Positions 18,010 through 26,950 of a stretch of DNA of 64,000 nucleotides are shown here, in pieces (positions within the stretch are counted from its first letter, which is position 1; the number at the start of each line of letters is the position of its first letter). The stretch comes from Variovorax sp. J2L1-78 (GTDB lineage: Bacteria; Pseudomonadota; Gammaproteobacteria; Burkholderiales; Burkholderiaceae_C), in NCBI RefSeq assembly GCF_030317205.1, contig NZ_JASZYB010000001.1:1-64000 (forward strand). The letters are read 5' to 3'. The position numbers and the translations under genes are program-made. Under the pieces are notes generated by a model that was not told the origin of the DNA, did no database searches, and worked only from the letters and a program-made list of their open reading frames with translations.

Positions 18010-19732
18010 CGGTCGTCATCCAGTGTTGGATCATGATGGCCACCAGCTTGGGGTCCTGGGTGGCGGCCTCGAGGGCGAAGTCGAGGTCGGCCTTGTGGCG
18101 TTCGGCCTCGCGCTGGCGCATGGCTTCGTCCGGGCTCGGGCCTTCATCGGCCACCACCTTGGCGAAGACGTCGTTCTCGTCGATGTCCGCAACCGGGGCC
18201 GGTGCCGGCGGCGCCAGGTGCTTGCGCAGCAGCGGACGGGCCACCGCGAACCAGGCAAACAGGGCGAGCAGGGCGATCAGCAGGTACATGCCCAGCGTCT
18301 TGGCCAGCGGGATGTTCGCGGGGTCACGCCAGAAGGCCTGTGCAGGGGCTTCCTTCTCGCGTTCGTCGGCGAAGGCGCTGTTGACCACGTTGAGCGAGTC
18401 GCCGCGGTCCTGGCTGAAGCCCATGGCTTCCTTCGCCAGGTTGCGGATCTGGTCGAGTTCTGCCGGCGTCAGGGCGCGGCTGGCACCCTTGTCGTCGCCC
18501 ACGCGGTTGTTCACCACCACGGCCACCGACAGGCGGCGCACGCCGCCGGCGCCCTGCTGCACGTGGCGGATCGAGCGGTCCAGCTCGTAGTTGGTGGTCG
18601 TGTCCTTGCGGCTGCTCGACGGGCCGGTGGCAGCGGTCGTGGTGGTGGCGGTGCCGGCACGCTGGGCAGCCTGCGCGGCGGCGACCTGCGCCGGCGTCTG
18701 CGGGGTGCCTGGTGGCGTGTTCGGCGGGGTCGTGATCGGCGCGTTCGGTGCGGTGGGCGGCTGGTTCGACAGCGCGCCGGGCACGCCGCCGGGCGGGGTG
18801 CCGCCGAGCTGGTTCGATTCGCTCGACTGCTGGCTGCGCATGGCCGCGTTCGCCGGGTCGGTGTTGGGCCGGTACTTCTCGTCGGTGTGTTCCACCACCG
18901 AGAAGTCGATGTCGGCCGCCACCTGGGCGCGCACGTTGCCGGTACCCAGGATCGGCTGCAGGATCGCTTCGATGCGGCGGATGTAGCCCTGCTCGATCTC
19001 CTGCGTGTACTTCAATTGGCTGACATCCAGGCCGCGTGCGCCGGCGTTGGCCGCCGACAGCAGGTTGCCGCGCTGGTCCACCACCGTCACGCTCTTGGGG
19101 TCGAGTTCCGGCACGCTGCTGGACACCATGTGCACGATGGCGCTCACGGCGCCCTCGTCGATGCTGCGGCCGCGGTGCAGGGTCAGAACGACCGATGCCG
19201 AAGGCTTCTTCTGTTCGCGCACGAACAGGGAAGGCTTCGGCATGGCCAGGTGCACCCGGGCGGACTCGATGGTGCCGATGGACTCGATGGAGCGCGCCAG
19301 CTCGCCTTCGAGCGCACGCTGGAAGTTCACCTGCTCGGCGAACTGGCTGGTGCCGAACTTCTGATTGTCCATCAGTTCGAAGCCGACGCCGCCCGCCTTG
19401 GGCAGGCCCTGCGAGGCCAGCTTGAGCCGGACCTCGGGCACGCGGTCGGCCGGCACCAGGATCGCACCGCCGCCCTCGGCGAACTTGTAGGGCACGTTCA
19501 TCTGGGCCAGCGACGCGATGATCGCGCCGCCGTCGCGGTCCGACACGTTGGTGTAGAGCACCTTGTAATCAGGCCCGCGGCTCCACAGGGCGAAGGCCAT
19601 GGCGACGGCCACCAGCGCGGCACCGCCGATGATCAGCGGGAGCTTGGGCTGGGCGCGCAGCTTGTCGGTCCACGACGTGGCGCCGGCGGCGGGGGACGTC
19701 GGCGCGGCGCCGAGGGTCGCAGCCGAACTCAT
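17999..19732 (-). CDS. fliF: Flagellar MS-ring protein FliF
   Basis: A 577-residue protein forming the MS-ring in the inner membrane, the first structure assembled. TM1 is about residues 31-51 and TM2 about 478-500. Between them lie the ring-building motifs (KVLYTNVSDRDGGAIIASL; VRLKLASQGLPKAGGVGFEL), a Pro/Thr/Ala-rich insertion (about 295-390), and the YTQEIEQGYIRRIEAIL segment. The C-terminus that binds FliG overlaps fliG by 11 bp. It heads the minus-strand operon; the 294-bp divergent gap to fliE must hold its promoter, although I find no motif I would commit to. Confidence 0.98.
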   Translation of the reverse strand: MSSAATLGAAPTSPAAGATSWTDKLRAQPKLPLIIGGAALVAVAMAFALWSRGPDYKVLYTNVSDRDGGAIIASLAQMNVPYKFAEGGGAILVPADRVPEVRLKLASQGLPKAGGVGFELMDNQKFGTSQFAEQVNFQRALEGELARSIESIGTIESARVHLAMPKPSLFVREQKKPSASVVLTLHRGRSIDEGAVSAIVHMVSSSVPELDPKSVTVVDQRGNLLSAANAGARGLDVSQLKYTQEIEQGYIRRIEAILQPILGTGNVRAQVAADIDFSVVEHTDEKYRPNTDPANAAMRSQQSSESNQLGGTPPGGVPGALSNQPPTAPNAPITTPPNTPPGTPQTPAQVAAAQAAQRAGTATTTTAATGPSSSRKDTTTNYELDRSIRHVQQGAGGVRRLSVAVVVNNRVGDDKGASRALTPAELDQIRNLAKEAMGFSQDRGDSLNVVNSAFADEREKEAPAQAFWRDPANIPLAKTLGMYLLIALLALFAWFAVARPLLRKHLAPPAPAPVADIDENDVFAKVVADEGPSPDEAMRQREAERHKADLDFALEAATQDPKLVAIMIQHWMTTDEQ

Positions 19733-20026
19733 GCGAAAGCCCCTGTGGCGCCCGCTGGATCCAGATGGTCCATGTTCATGTTCAAGAGGATGAGTCGTCG
19801 ATGTTCAGTGGCCATGCCGGGCGCCGACAAAGGAGGCCGGCAGGCTTGGGGTACGGCGTTCATTGTCTGGATCGGCGCCGAATTCGATTGGCCGAACAGC
19901 CGGGGTTTTCGCCGTCAGTTGGCCCCATGTGAATCGGGGCTTCGCAGGTACGCTGAATAGGCGAGGAGGCACCTGGGTGCTTCTGTAGTCAACCCAAAGT
20001 TCACTTAACCCGAGGAACACGACGCC

Positions 20027-20353
20027 ATGTCGATTTCAGCCATCGAATCCGTCCTGCAGCAGATGCGGGCCACTGCCGTGCAGTCCGGCATCACCTCTCC
20101 CGCGGGAATCGCCGGCCCTGCGGTGGAGCACGGCGGCTTCGCCGCCGAGCTCAAGCGTTCCATCGACAACATCAGCGGCGCCCAGACCAAGGCCTACGGC
20201 CAGGCCGAGGACTTCGAACTGGGCAAGCCGGGCGTGGCGCTCAACGACGTGATGGTCGATCTGCAGAAAGCCAACGTGGCGTTCCAGACCGGGGTGCAGG
20301 TGCGAAACAAGCTGGTTTCGGCCTACCAGGAAATGATGAGCATGCAGGCCTGA
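20027..20353 (+). CDS. fliE: Flagellar hook-basal body complex protein FliE
   Basis: A 108-residue rod-base adaptor that joins the MS-ring/export gate to the proximal rod. The conserved C-terminal half (KPGVALNDVMVDLQKANVAFQTGVQVRNKLVSAYQEMMSMQ in family terms) gives an unambiguous match, and the length is normal. It is transcribed divergently from fliF. It stands alone, since fliC, 160 bp further on, has its own promoter. Confidence 0.97.
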   Translation: MSISAIESVLQQMRATAVQSGITSPAGIAGPAVEHGGFAAELKRSIDNISGAQTKAYGQAEDFELGKPGVALNDVMVDLQKANVAFQTGVQVRNKLVSAYQEMMSMQA

Positions 20354-20405
20354 CGCGGGTGGCGCGGTGTGGATCGACGCGCTGCAACTTTTTGGGGCAC
20401 GCCCC

Positions 20406-20432
20406 TAAATGTTTGCAAAGCCCTGCCGATAA
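20406..20432 (+). promoter_or_regulatory. Sigma-28 (FliA) promoter of fliC
   Basis: TAAA (20406-20409), exactly 15 bases, then GCCGATAA (20425-20432) is a perfect match to the FliA consensus. It lies 80 bp before the flagellin start. A GGGGC-AC-GCCCC inverted repeat (20394-20405) abuts the -35 element and could be a weak fliE terminator stem or simply chance. Confidence 0.93.
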
Positions 20433-20512
20433 CTAATCCAACGATGGCTTGAGTCCAGCGTTACGGCCCCCCGGGTCGGAGTCCACAACCTTTAGTCAAC
20501 CAGGAGTCTTCA

Positions 20513-22174
20513 ATGGCGCAAGTCATCAATACGAACAGCCTCTCGCTGCTCACGCAAAACAACCTGAACAAGTCGCAATCGGCCCTCAACACCGCTATCG
20601 AGCGCCTGTCTTCGGGCATGCGCATCAACAGCGCCAAGGACGACGCTGCTGGTCAGGCCATCGCCAACCGCTTCACGGCCAACATCAAGGGCCTGACGCA
20701 AGCCACCCGCAACGCCAACGACGGCATCTCGATCGCTCAAACGACCGAAGGCGCGCTGACGGAAGTCAACAACAACCTGCAACGCGTCCGTGAACTGTCG
20801 GTGCAAGCCGCCAACGGCACGAACTCGGCCAGCGACCTGGACTCGATCCAGTCGGAAATCACCCAACGCCTGGACGAAATCAACCGCGTGTCGGAACAGA
20901 CCCAGTTCAACGGCGTGAAGGTTCTGTCGGCTGACGCTGGCAAGCTGACCGTGCAAGTCGGCGCGAACGATGGCGAAACCATCGACATCGACCTGCAAGA
21001 AATCAGCGCCAAGACGCTCGGCCTCGACGGTTTCAACGTGAACGGCAAGGGCGCCGCCAACAAGGCCGCGACCGCGACCGACCTCCTGATTGCCGGCTTC
21101 ACCGCAGGTGTGACGGCTGCTGGCGTGACGCCTTACAGCCGCACGCTGACTGCTGCTGCGAACGGTGCCAAGGCCGACGACGTCCTGGCCAAGATGCAGA
21201 ACGGTGGCACCGTGTCCATCACGGGCGCTGCAACCTACACCTACAGCGCTTCAACCAAGAGCTACACCGCGACGGAAACGGCGCGCACCGCCACGAACAC
21301 GCTCGCGTCGCTGACCCCGCCGGCTGGCACCAGCGTGACGGCCACCGTCAAGCTCGGCACCAACTCGATGGATGTCAAGATCGACAGCAACGGTGTCATC
21401 ACCGATGCAGCCGACAACAGCACGCTGTACCTCGACGCCAGCAACAACCTGACCAAGACCGGTTCGGGCGCCACGGTGGCTGCAACGTTGGCGAACCTCG
21501 TCGACAACACGAACGGCATGTCGGCCGCTGGTGACTTCATCAAGATCGGTGCGACGGGCGCAACCTACACCGTGAACACCCCGGGTGCAGGCGTTGCCGC
21601 GACGTTCGACGTCACCGGCGAACAAGCGACGGCTGGTGCCGTGCAAGCCAAGATCAACGCCGGTGCCGGCAGCATCGACATCGACGGCGCTGGCGGTACC
21701 GCTGCCTACGCGGTGGCTGCTGCTGGTGGCGCGGTGACGGGTGCCTTCATGGGCGTGGCCGGTCTCACCACCGTCGCCGCCGAAGTGATCAACCTGAACG
21801 ACAACGGCAACGTCACGACGTCCAATGGCAGCCTGGTTTACGCCGATGCCACGAAGCCTGGCCAAGTGACGACCAAGGCTGTCAGCGACTCCAAGGCAAC
21901 GGTCGATCCGCTCGCCGCCCTGGATGCCGCCCTGTCGAAGGTCGACAAGCTGCGCTCCTCGCTGGGTGCGGTGCAGAACCGTTTCGACTCGACCATCGCC
22001 AACCTGGGCACCACGGTGACCAACCTGTCCTCGTCGCGTTCGCGCATCGAAGACGCTGACTACGCGGTGGAAGTGTCGAACATGACGCGCGCTCAGATCC
22101 TGCAACAAGCCGGTACCTCGGTGCTGTCGCAGGCCAACCAGACCACGCAAGGCGTGCTGTCCCTCCTGCGTTAA
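20513..22174 (+). CDS. fliC: Flagellin (FliC)
   Basis: A 553-residue filament subunit. The D0/D1 N-terminus ([40 protein letters not shown]) and C-terminus ([25 protein letters not shown]) are classical. The central part (about residues 175-430) is a Thr/Ala/Gly-rich variable surface domain, making it longer than the minimal flagellin. Codon choice differs from the neighbours, with many CAA, GAA and GCT codons, which fits a very highly expressed gene. An AGGAG element precedes the ATG. It is under a perfect FliA promoter and followed by strong mRNA hairpins. Confidence 0.98.
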   Translation: MAQVINTNSLSLLTQNNLNKSQSALNTAIERLSSGMRINSAKDDAAGQAIANRFTANIKGLTQATRNANDGISIAQTTEGALTEVNNNLQRVRELSVQAANGTNSASDLDSIQSEITQRLDEINRVSEQTQFNGVKVLSADAGKLTVQVGANDGETIDIDLQEISAKTLGLDGFNVNGKGAANKAATATDLLIAGFTAGVTAAGVTPYSRTLTAAANGAKADDVLAKMQNGGTVSITGAATYTYSASTKSYTATETARTATNTLASLTPPAGTSVTATVKLGTNSMDVKIDSNGVITDAADNSTLYLDASNNLTKTGSGATVAATLANLVDNTNGMSAAGDFIKIGATGATYTVNTPGAGVAATFDVTGEQATAGAVQAKINAGAGSIDIDGAGGTAAYAVAAAGGAVTGAFMGVAGLTTVAAEVINLNDNGNVTTSNGSLVYADATKPGQVTTKAVSDSKATVDPLAALDAALSKVDKLRSSLGAVQNRFDSTIANLGTTVTNLSSSRSRIEDADYAVEVSNMTRAQILQQAGTSVLSQANQTTQGVLSLLR

Positions 22175-22200
22175 GTCGAACCGACGAAACGCGAGAGCCA

Positions 22201-22311
22201 AGCCAGGTTCCATCCCGCAAGGGGCGGGCCTGGCTACCGCAGGCGCCGGGTCCCGACCCGGCCCCCTGCGCTTTCCTCTGCGGCCTTGCGGTGCAAGACC
22301 GCAGAGGAAAG
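22201..22311 (+). terminator. Tandem hairpins between fliC and flaG
   Basis: Three inverted repeats stand in a row. The first is AGCCAGG (22201-22207) with CCTGGCT (22229-22235), with an inner CCCGC/GCGGG stem. The second is CCGGGT (22246-22251) with ACCCGG (22256-22261). The third is a perfect 13-bp stem, 22271-22283 with 22299-22311, topped by a C-A mismatch and a 5-bp inner stem CTTGC/GCAAG with a GGT triloop. No T-run follows, so the array may stabilise the fliC mRNA 3' end and limit read-through into flaG-fliD rather than be a simple intrinsic terminator. Confidence 0.7.
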
Positions 22312-22337
22312 CGAAACCCGCAACCAAGGTGAATGCC

Positions 22338-22685
22338 ATGTCGAACCCCGTGCCTGCCAGCGCCGCTCCGGAAAGCCCGTGGATGCAATTGGCCGTCGGC
22401 CGTGCTGCGCCGGCCGCAAGCAGCGCATCGCGGGTGGCCGATGATGCCGAGCCGGAAGCCACGCCCGTGCAGGTCGAGGCGGCAGTCAAGCAGGTCAACG
22501 CGGCTCTGGAGATCCGTTCGATCGGGATCCAGTTCGAGATCGACAAGGACACCGACAAGGTCATCGTGAAGGTGATCGACCGCAACACCGGCGAGGTGAT
22601 TCGCCAGGTCCCGAACGAGGAAGTGGTGCGCATCGCCAAGGTCATGGGCGAGATGTCCGGCCTGCTGGTCGACAGCGCGGCCTGA
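22338..22685 (+). CDS. flaG: FlaG family flagellar protein
   Basis: A 115-residue small protein placed between flagellin and filament cap genes, as in many polar and betaproteobacterial flagellar loci. The C-terminal half has the family core (IQFEIDKDTDKVIVKVIDRNTGEVIRQVPNEE in part: VIDRNTGEVIRQVP). The N-terminal 40 residues are Ala/Pro-rich. I chose the ATG at 22338 because GGTGA at 22328-22332 is well spaced; an in-frame GTG at 22329 is the alternative. FlaG is linked to filament length in other species; its exact role here is not known. Confidence 0.93.
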   Translation: MSNPVPASAAPESPWMQLAVGRAAPAASSASRVADDAEPEATPVQVEAAVKQVNAALEIRSIGIQFEIDKDTDKVIVKVIDRNTGEVIRQVPNEEVVRIAKVMGEMSGLLVDSAA

Positions 22686-22726
22686 GCCTCCCCCACATTG
22701 TTCCAACGCATTCAGGAAACCCGCAC

Positions 22727-24184
22727 ATGGCAACCATCAGCAGCATCGGCGTCGGCGCCAACCTCGACCTGGCCGGCTTGCTCACCAATCTCGAGAAGGC
22801 CGAAAGCCAGCCCCTGGTGGCCCTGGAGGCCAAGGCCAAGAGCTACACCAGCAAGCTGTCGGCGTACGGCTCGGTGCAGAGTGCATTGAGCGCGCTGCAG
22901 ACCGCGGCCCTCAAGCTGTCGGACCCCGCGCTCTTCCAGAGCGTCACCGGCACACCGACCGTCAGCGGCATCCTCTCGGCCTCGGCCACGGACACTAGCG
23001 CGTCCGGCAACTACACCATCAAGGTGTCGCAACTGGCGCAGTCGCAGTCCTTGCTCACGACCGGGCAGGCCAACACGACCACCGCGATCGGCAACGGAAA
23101 ATTCACGATCGACTTCGGCACGGTCACCGGCGGCACGCTCGATCCGGCGACCGGCAAGTACACCGGCGCAGGCTTCACGGTGGACGGCACCCGCGCTGCG
23201 AAGACGATCACGATCGACCCGACCAACAACACGCTGGGCGGTATCCGCGATGCGATCAACGCGGCGGATGCCGGCGTGACCGCGACCATCATCAATGACG
23301 GCAGCGGCACGCCCAATCGTCTGGTGCTGACCTCGACGCAGACCGGCGAGGCGTCGAGCATGCGGATCAGCGTCGACGGGGCGGCCGACGCGGCCCTCAA
23401 GAACCTGCTGGGCAACGACCCGGCCGGTACGCAGAACCTGCAGCAGACCGCGGCCGCGGAGAGCGCGAAGCTCACGGTCAACGGCATCGCCATCACGAGC
23501 CCGACCAACACCGTCAAGGAAGCCATCCAGGGCGCGACGCTGACGCTGGTGCAGACCGGCACGACCGGCCTGTCGATGAAGTCGAACACGGCTTCGGTGA
23601 AGACGGCGATCAACGATTTCGTCAAAGCCTACAACGCGCTGCAGAGCACTGCCAAGTCGCTCACGACCTACGACGCCGACACCAAGACGGCGGCACCGCT
23701 GGTCGGCGACTCGACCCTGCGCAACTTGCAGACCCGCATTCGCCAGACGCTGACCGCGCCGCAGAGCGGTGGCGCCGACGACATGAAGGTGCTCAACGAG
23801 ATCGGCGTGACCTTCCAGAAGGACGGAACGCTGGCGGTGGATTCGGCCAAGCTCGACAAGGCACTGGACACCAACCTCGCCGGCGTGTCGAAGCTTTTCG
23901 CCAGTGCGAGCGACAGTACCGCGGGCTATGGCAAACAGATCGATGCTCTGGTGACCGACCTGAACAAGACCGGCGGCTCGCTGAAGGTCGCGCAGGACGG
24001 CGTGACCTCGACCATCAAGCAGCTCGACGAGCAGTACGACCAGGTGCAGGCGCGCGTGGATGCGACGGTGGACCGCTATCGCAAGCAGTTCACCCAGCTC
24101 GACGTGCTGATCAACAGCATGAACAACACCAAGGCCTACCTCACGCAGCAGTTCGAGGCGATGAACGCGAGCAGCGGCAAGTAA
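22727..24184 (+). CDS. fliD: Flagellar filament cap protein FliD
   Basis: A 485-residue hook-associated protein 2 that caps the growing filament and folds incoming flagellin. The N-terminus (ISSIGVGANLDLAGLLTNLEKAE) and C-terminal coiled coil (VDATVDRYRKQFTQLDVLINSMN, ending YLTQQFEAMN) are diagnostic, and the middle holds the usual D2/D3 repeats. It is 41 bp after flaG and 27 bp before fliS, part of the flaG-fliD-fliS-fliT unit that also carries the chaperones for FliC and FliD. Confidence 0.97.
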   Translation: MATISSIGVGANLDLAGLLTNLEKAESQPLVALEAKAKSYTSKLSAYGSVQSALSALQTAALKLSDPALFQSVTGTPTVSGILSASATDTSASGNYTIKVSQLAQSQSLLTTGQANTTTAIGNGKFTIDFGTVTGGTLDPATGKYTGAGFTVDGTRAAKTITIDPTNNTLGGIRDAINAADAGVTATIINDGSGTPNRLVLTSTQTGEASSMRISVDGAADAALKNLLGNDPAGTQNLQQTAAAESAKLTVNGIAITSPTNTVKEAIQGATLTLVQTGTTGLSMKSNTASVKTAINDFVKAYNALQSTAKSLTTYDADTKTAAPLVGDSTLRNLQTRIRQTLTAPQSGGADDMKVLNEIGVTFQKDGTLAVDSAKLDKALDTNLAGVSKLFASASDSTAGYGKQIDALVTDLNKTGGSLKVAQDGVTSTIKQLDEQYDQVQARVDATVDRYRKQFTQLDVLINSMNNTKAYLTQQFEAMNASSGK

Positions 24185-24211
24185 ACGACCAGCCCCGATC
24201 GAAAGCAAGTG

Positions 24212-24634
24212 ATGTACACCCCCCACAACTTCCGCAGCGGCGCTGGCGCCTACGCGCGCGTCGGCGTCGAGACGCTGGCCATGAGCGCGTCGCCGCACCA
24301 GCTCATCGCGATGCTCTTCGACGGCGCCAAGACGGCGATCGGCATGGCGCGCCATCACATGGGGGCGGGCGAGATCGAAGCCAAGGGCAACGCCATCTCG
24401 AAGGCCATGGGCATCGTGGAAAACGGCCTCAAGGCCAGCCTGGACGCCAAGGCGGCCGGCACCGAAGGCACGACGCTGGTGAGCAACCTGTCGGCGTTGT
24501 ACGACTACGTCATCCGCCGCCTGCTCTACGCGAACCTGCACAACGACGCGTCGGTCCTCGACGAGGTGGACGCATTGCTCGACAGCCTGGCTTCGGCCTG
24601 GCGCGAGATCGAACCGGGCCGCGGCGGCTTCTGA
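24212..24634 (+). CDS. fliS: Flagellin export chaperone FliS
   Basis: A 140-residue helical chaperone that binds the flagellin C-terminus and delivers it to FlhA. The opening YxxxxxxxA pattern and ASPHQLIAMLFDGAKTAI are characteristic, as is the SNLSALYDYVIRRLLYANLHND segment. The ATG at 24212 is preferred to the GTG at 24209. It lies between fliD and fliT, 6 bp from the latter. Confidence 0.96.
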   Translation: MYTPHNFRSGAGAYARVGVETLAMSASPHQLIAMLFDGAKTAIGMARHHMGAGEIEAKGNAISKAMGIVENGLKASLDAKAAGTEGTTLVSNLSALYDYVIRRLLYANLHNDASVLDEVDALLDSLASAWREIEPGRGGF

Positions 24635-24640
24635 ACCGAT

Positions 24641-24994
24641 ATGACCTCCCCGGAACCCCTCATGGCCTACCCGCGCGACATCGTGCATTGCTACGGTCAG
24701 CTCGCCTCGACCATGGCCCAGATGGTCGTGCTGGCGCAGGCCAAGAACTGGGGCGCGCTGCCGGCCGTGGAGGCGCAATGCGCGGCCATCGTCGACCGGC
24801 TGCGCGCCATCGAGCCGACCGTGGCGCTCGGTCCGGCGGATGCCGCCGAAGCCCAACGTCTGATCGTCTGCATCCAGGCCGACCAGGCCATCGTGAACGG
24901 CCTCGTGAAGCCGCAGCTCGAACGCCTGATGGAAAACATGAGCGTGCTGCAGCAGCGCAAGAGCCTCGATAAGGCCTACGGCCAGGCCCACTGA
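24641..24994 (+). CDS. fliT: Flagellar protein FliT (FliD chaperone)
   Basis: A 117-residue small helical protein directly after fliS, in the fixed position of FliT. In enterobacteria FliT is the FliD export chaperone and also an antagonist of FlhDC. Sequence conservation in this family is low; the call rests on size, helical content (LASTMAQMVVLAQAKNWGALPAVEAQC) and context. The C-terminus carries a Gln/Lys-rich tail. Confidence 0.85.
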   Translation: MTSPEPLMAYPRDIVHCYGQLASTMAQMVVLAQAKNWGALPAVEAQCAAIVDRLRAIEPTVALGPADAAEAQRLIVCIQADQAIVNGLVKPQLERLMENMSVLQQRKSLDKAYGQAH

Positions 24995-25007
24995 GCGCGA
25001 CCCGACC

Positions 25008-26348
25008 ATGACCGGCCTCGTACGACTTCTGGACACCCTGCTGACGGCGAAGGTTTCGCCGCCGCTGGATGCCGGTGCCGTGGACCCGAACGCGCCCATC
25101 AAGGCGCCGGGTGCGGCGTCGGCGGTGCAAGGGGTCGTCAACGATGTGCGTCTGCTGTCGAACGCGGCGCTCGACCGCCAGCTCGGTGGTGTCGACTCTG
25201 CCTCGACGCGTGGCGCGGGCCTGGGCACCACGGCTGGCGCCGGGCTGCCGGCGTCGGCGGTGGCCCGGCTGTCCTTCGCGGCACGGATCATCAGCGCCGT
25301 GCTGGCCGACCTGGAGGTCGACGTCGGCCCGGTGCGCGGTCAGGGCCCCGTCTGGGCGCCACGGCAGCAGCCGGCCGGCCCGGTGCTGGCCGGCTCGCTG
25401 GCCCACGCCGTGTCGAACAGCGGGCTCTTCTACGAATCGCACCTGGCGCAGTTTGCGCAAGGACACCGCACGCTGGCGCAGATGGCGCAGGAACCGCAGG
25501 CCGCGTGGCCGGCACCCGGCGTGGCTGCGGGCGGGCGCGGCGCCACGACCTTGCAGGCGGTCATGGCGGTGGTGGCCGGGGCGGGAGATGCCAGCACGCC
25601 CGCCGCACCGGGCAAGGCCGATCCGGCGCAGCCGGCGGTCGCGTCGCCCGCGGTGGCGGCCGCCACGGTGGCTGCCGTCGCGCAGGCCGCGCCGTCCGGC
25701 CTGGCTGCGGCGCGCATCGAGGCACCGGCCACGCCGACAGGTCCGTCGGCCGCCGCCGCCTCGGCACCGTCCGAGCCGGCGAGCGCCGAGGCCACACCCG
25801 ACGCCCTCAAGATGCAGGCCGCCTACCGCTGGGGCGACAGCGCCCAGACGGCGGCCGCCGCCGCGGAGCGCGCCGCGATGCGATCCGTCGAGAAAAAGGC
25901 CGGCGACAGCGATCAGACCGTTGTCGCACGCGCTGCCGCGACCCCGCCGAGCGGTGGCGAGGTGGTGCACCCGCAACTGGTGACCACGGTCCATCAGCAG
26001 CTCGACCTGCTGGCGACCGCCGCGTTCCGTTGGACCGGCGAAGCCTGGCCCGGCGTGGCGATGGACTGGCGCATCGAGGAAGAGGGCGAGCGTCACGCCA
26101 ACGGCGAGGAGTCGCCCGACGACGCACCGCGCCGCTGGTCCACGAATGTGTCGCTGCAGCTGCCCCACCTCGGCACCGTCGACGTGCGCCTGAGCGTGGC
26201 CGGCGGTGACGTCCGGGCCACCGTGGTGTCGTCCAGCGAGCGCAGCCGCGCGCTGCTGGCCGGCGACGGCCGCACGCTCGCTGCGCGTTTCGACGCGGCC
26301 GATCTGCGGCTCGAGCAGTTCCAGGTCGCGCAGGGAGCCGTGGCATGA
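25008..26348 (+). CDS. Second FliK-like (hook-length control family) protein
   Basis: A 446-residue Ala/Pro-rich protein. After a long low-complexity middle (about residues 170-310), the C-terminal 110 residues (WSTNVSLQLPHLGTVDVRLSVAGGDVRATVVSSSERSR in part) resemble the FliK C-terminal fold with its LGTVDVRL strand. It is distinct from the canonical fliK at 13-14 kb. It sits between fliT and a gene encoding only an FlhB-type cytoplasmic tail, with a 4-bp ATGA overlap to the latter. Since FliK and FlhB are functional partners, this looks like a paired second FliK/FlhB-tail set. Role inferred only. Confidence 0.75.
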   Translation: MTGLVRLLDTLLTAKVSPPLDAGAVDPNAPIKAPGAASAVQGVVNDVRLLSNAALDRQLGGVDSASTRGAGLGTTAGAGLPASAVARLSFAARIISAVLADLEVDVGPVRGQGPVWAPRQQPAGPVLAGSLAHAVSNSGLFYESHLAQFAQGHRTLAQMAQEPQAAWPAPGVAAGGRGATTLQAVMAVVAGAGDASTPAAPGKADPAQPAVASPAVAAATVAAVAQAAPSGLAAARIEAPATPTGPSAAAASAPSEPASAEATPDALKMQAAYRWGDSAQTAAAAAERAAMRSVEKKAGDSDQTVVARAAATPPSGGEVVHPQLVTTVHQQLDLLATAAFRWTGEAWPGVAMDWRIEEEGERHANGEESPDDAPRRWSTNVSLQLPHLGTVDVRLSVAGGDVRATVVSSSERSRALLAGDGRTLAARFDAADLRLEQFQVAQGAVA

Positions 26349-26632
26349 CCGCTGCACCGTCGCTCGACGCTCGCCAGAGCGCCGTCGCCCTGTCGTACGA
26401 CGACAAGACACGCGCGCCGATCGTCGTCGCCAAGGGCTACGGCGTGGTTGCCGAATCGATCATGCGCGAGGCGCGCGAGAACGGTCTGTACGTTCACGCC
26501 TCCGGCGACCTGGTCAAGCTGCTCATGCAGGTCGACCTGGACCAACAGATCCCGCCGCAGCTGTATGTGGCGGTGGCCGAGGTCATGGCCTGGCTGCACG
26601 GCCTGGAAGAAGCCACCGGGGCTGCGCGATGA
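26345..26632 (+). CDS. FlhB C-terminal-domain homologue (FlhX/YlqH type)
   Basis: A 95-residue soluble protein equivalent to the part of FlhB just after the NPTH autocleavage site. Compare DDKTRAPIVVAKGYGVVAESIM here with DGDMRAPRVVAKGSDLVAQRI in the full FlhB of this window; both end PPQLYVAVAEVMAWLH / PAGLYTAVAEVLAWVY. There is no membrane domain and no NPTH motif. Such proteins can replace the FlhB tail in some bacteria; the role here is inferred. It overlaps the FliK-like gene by 4 bp. Confidence 0.88.
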   Translation: MTAAPSLDARQSAVALSYDDKTRAPIVVAKGYGVVAESIMREARENGLYVHASGDLVKLLMQVDLDQQIPPQLYVAVAEVMAWLHGLEEATGAAR

Positions 26633-26950
26633 ATACTTTGTCGCTAATTTTTTCGACGGGTGCCATCCGTGCAGGCGCCGGAATGAATACTTTGCGTTTG
26701 GTTTTGGCGCTGAGCCGGAAATTCTCGTGCAATGAAAACTTTCTTCTAGCTATTCCATTTTTCGCACATGAATTGCCTATCGCCGCATTGCGCGGTGGTC
26801 GCGCGCAATGCGAACGATGCTCAAGTCGTGTAGGAAATGTCCCACGTCGCGTGCGAAAAGTCTCGTTTCGCACGCCGTGGCTCCGAGTCTCGGTAACACT
26901 TGTTAACAATGTGTTTTAAGATGCTACCAAGCTATCTAAATGGAGTCAGC
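26633..26950 (+). promoter_or_regulatory. AT-richer flhDC upstream region with repeats
   Basis: A 318-bp gap clearly richer in A+T than its surroundings. It contains a 12-bp direct repeat ATGAATACTTTG (26629-26640 and 26683-26694) and a third degraded copy (ATGAAAACTTTC near 26732). It also has a perfect 10-bp inverted repeat GCGTGCGAAA/TTTCGCACGC (26849-26858 and 26866-26875, 7-base loop). A near-palindrome ACACTTGTTAACAATGTGT lies at 26896-26914, with core TTGTTAACAA. A TAAGAT (26917-26922) could be a -10 element. These are candidate operator sites for the flagellar master operon; the proteins that bind are unknown. Confidence 0.6.

Noticed and set aside
14662..18036. A 1124-codon open frame on the plus strand
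   Set aside because: It runs antisense through fliJ, fliI, fliH and fliG, whose motifs are unmistakable. Its product is Arg/His/Gly-rich without any recognisable domain, as expected for a shadow frame in GC-rich DNA.
26629..26919. A 96-codon frame beginning at an ATG overlapping the FlhB-tail stop
   Set aside because: The start overlap is tempting, but the product has no recognisable family, uses poor codons, and runs through the repeat-rich flhDC control region.
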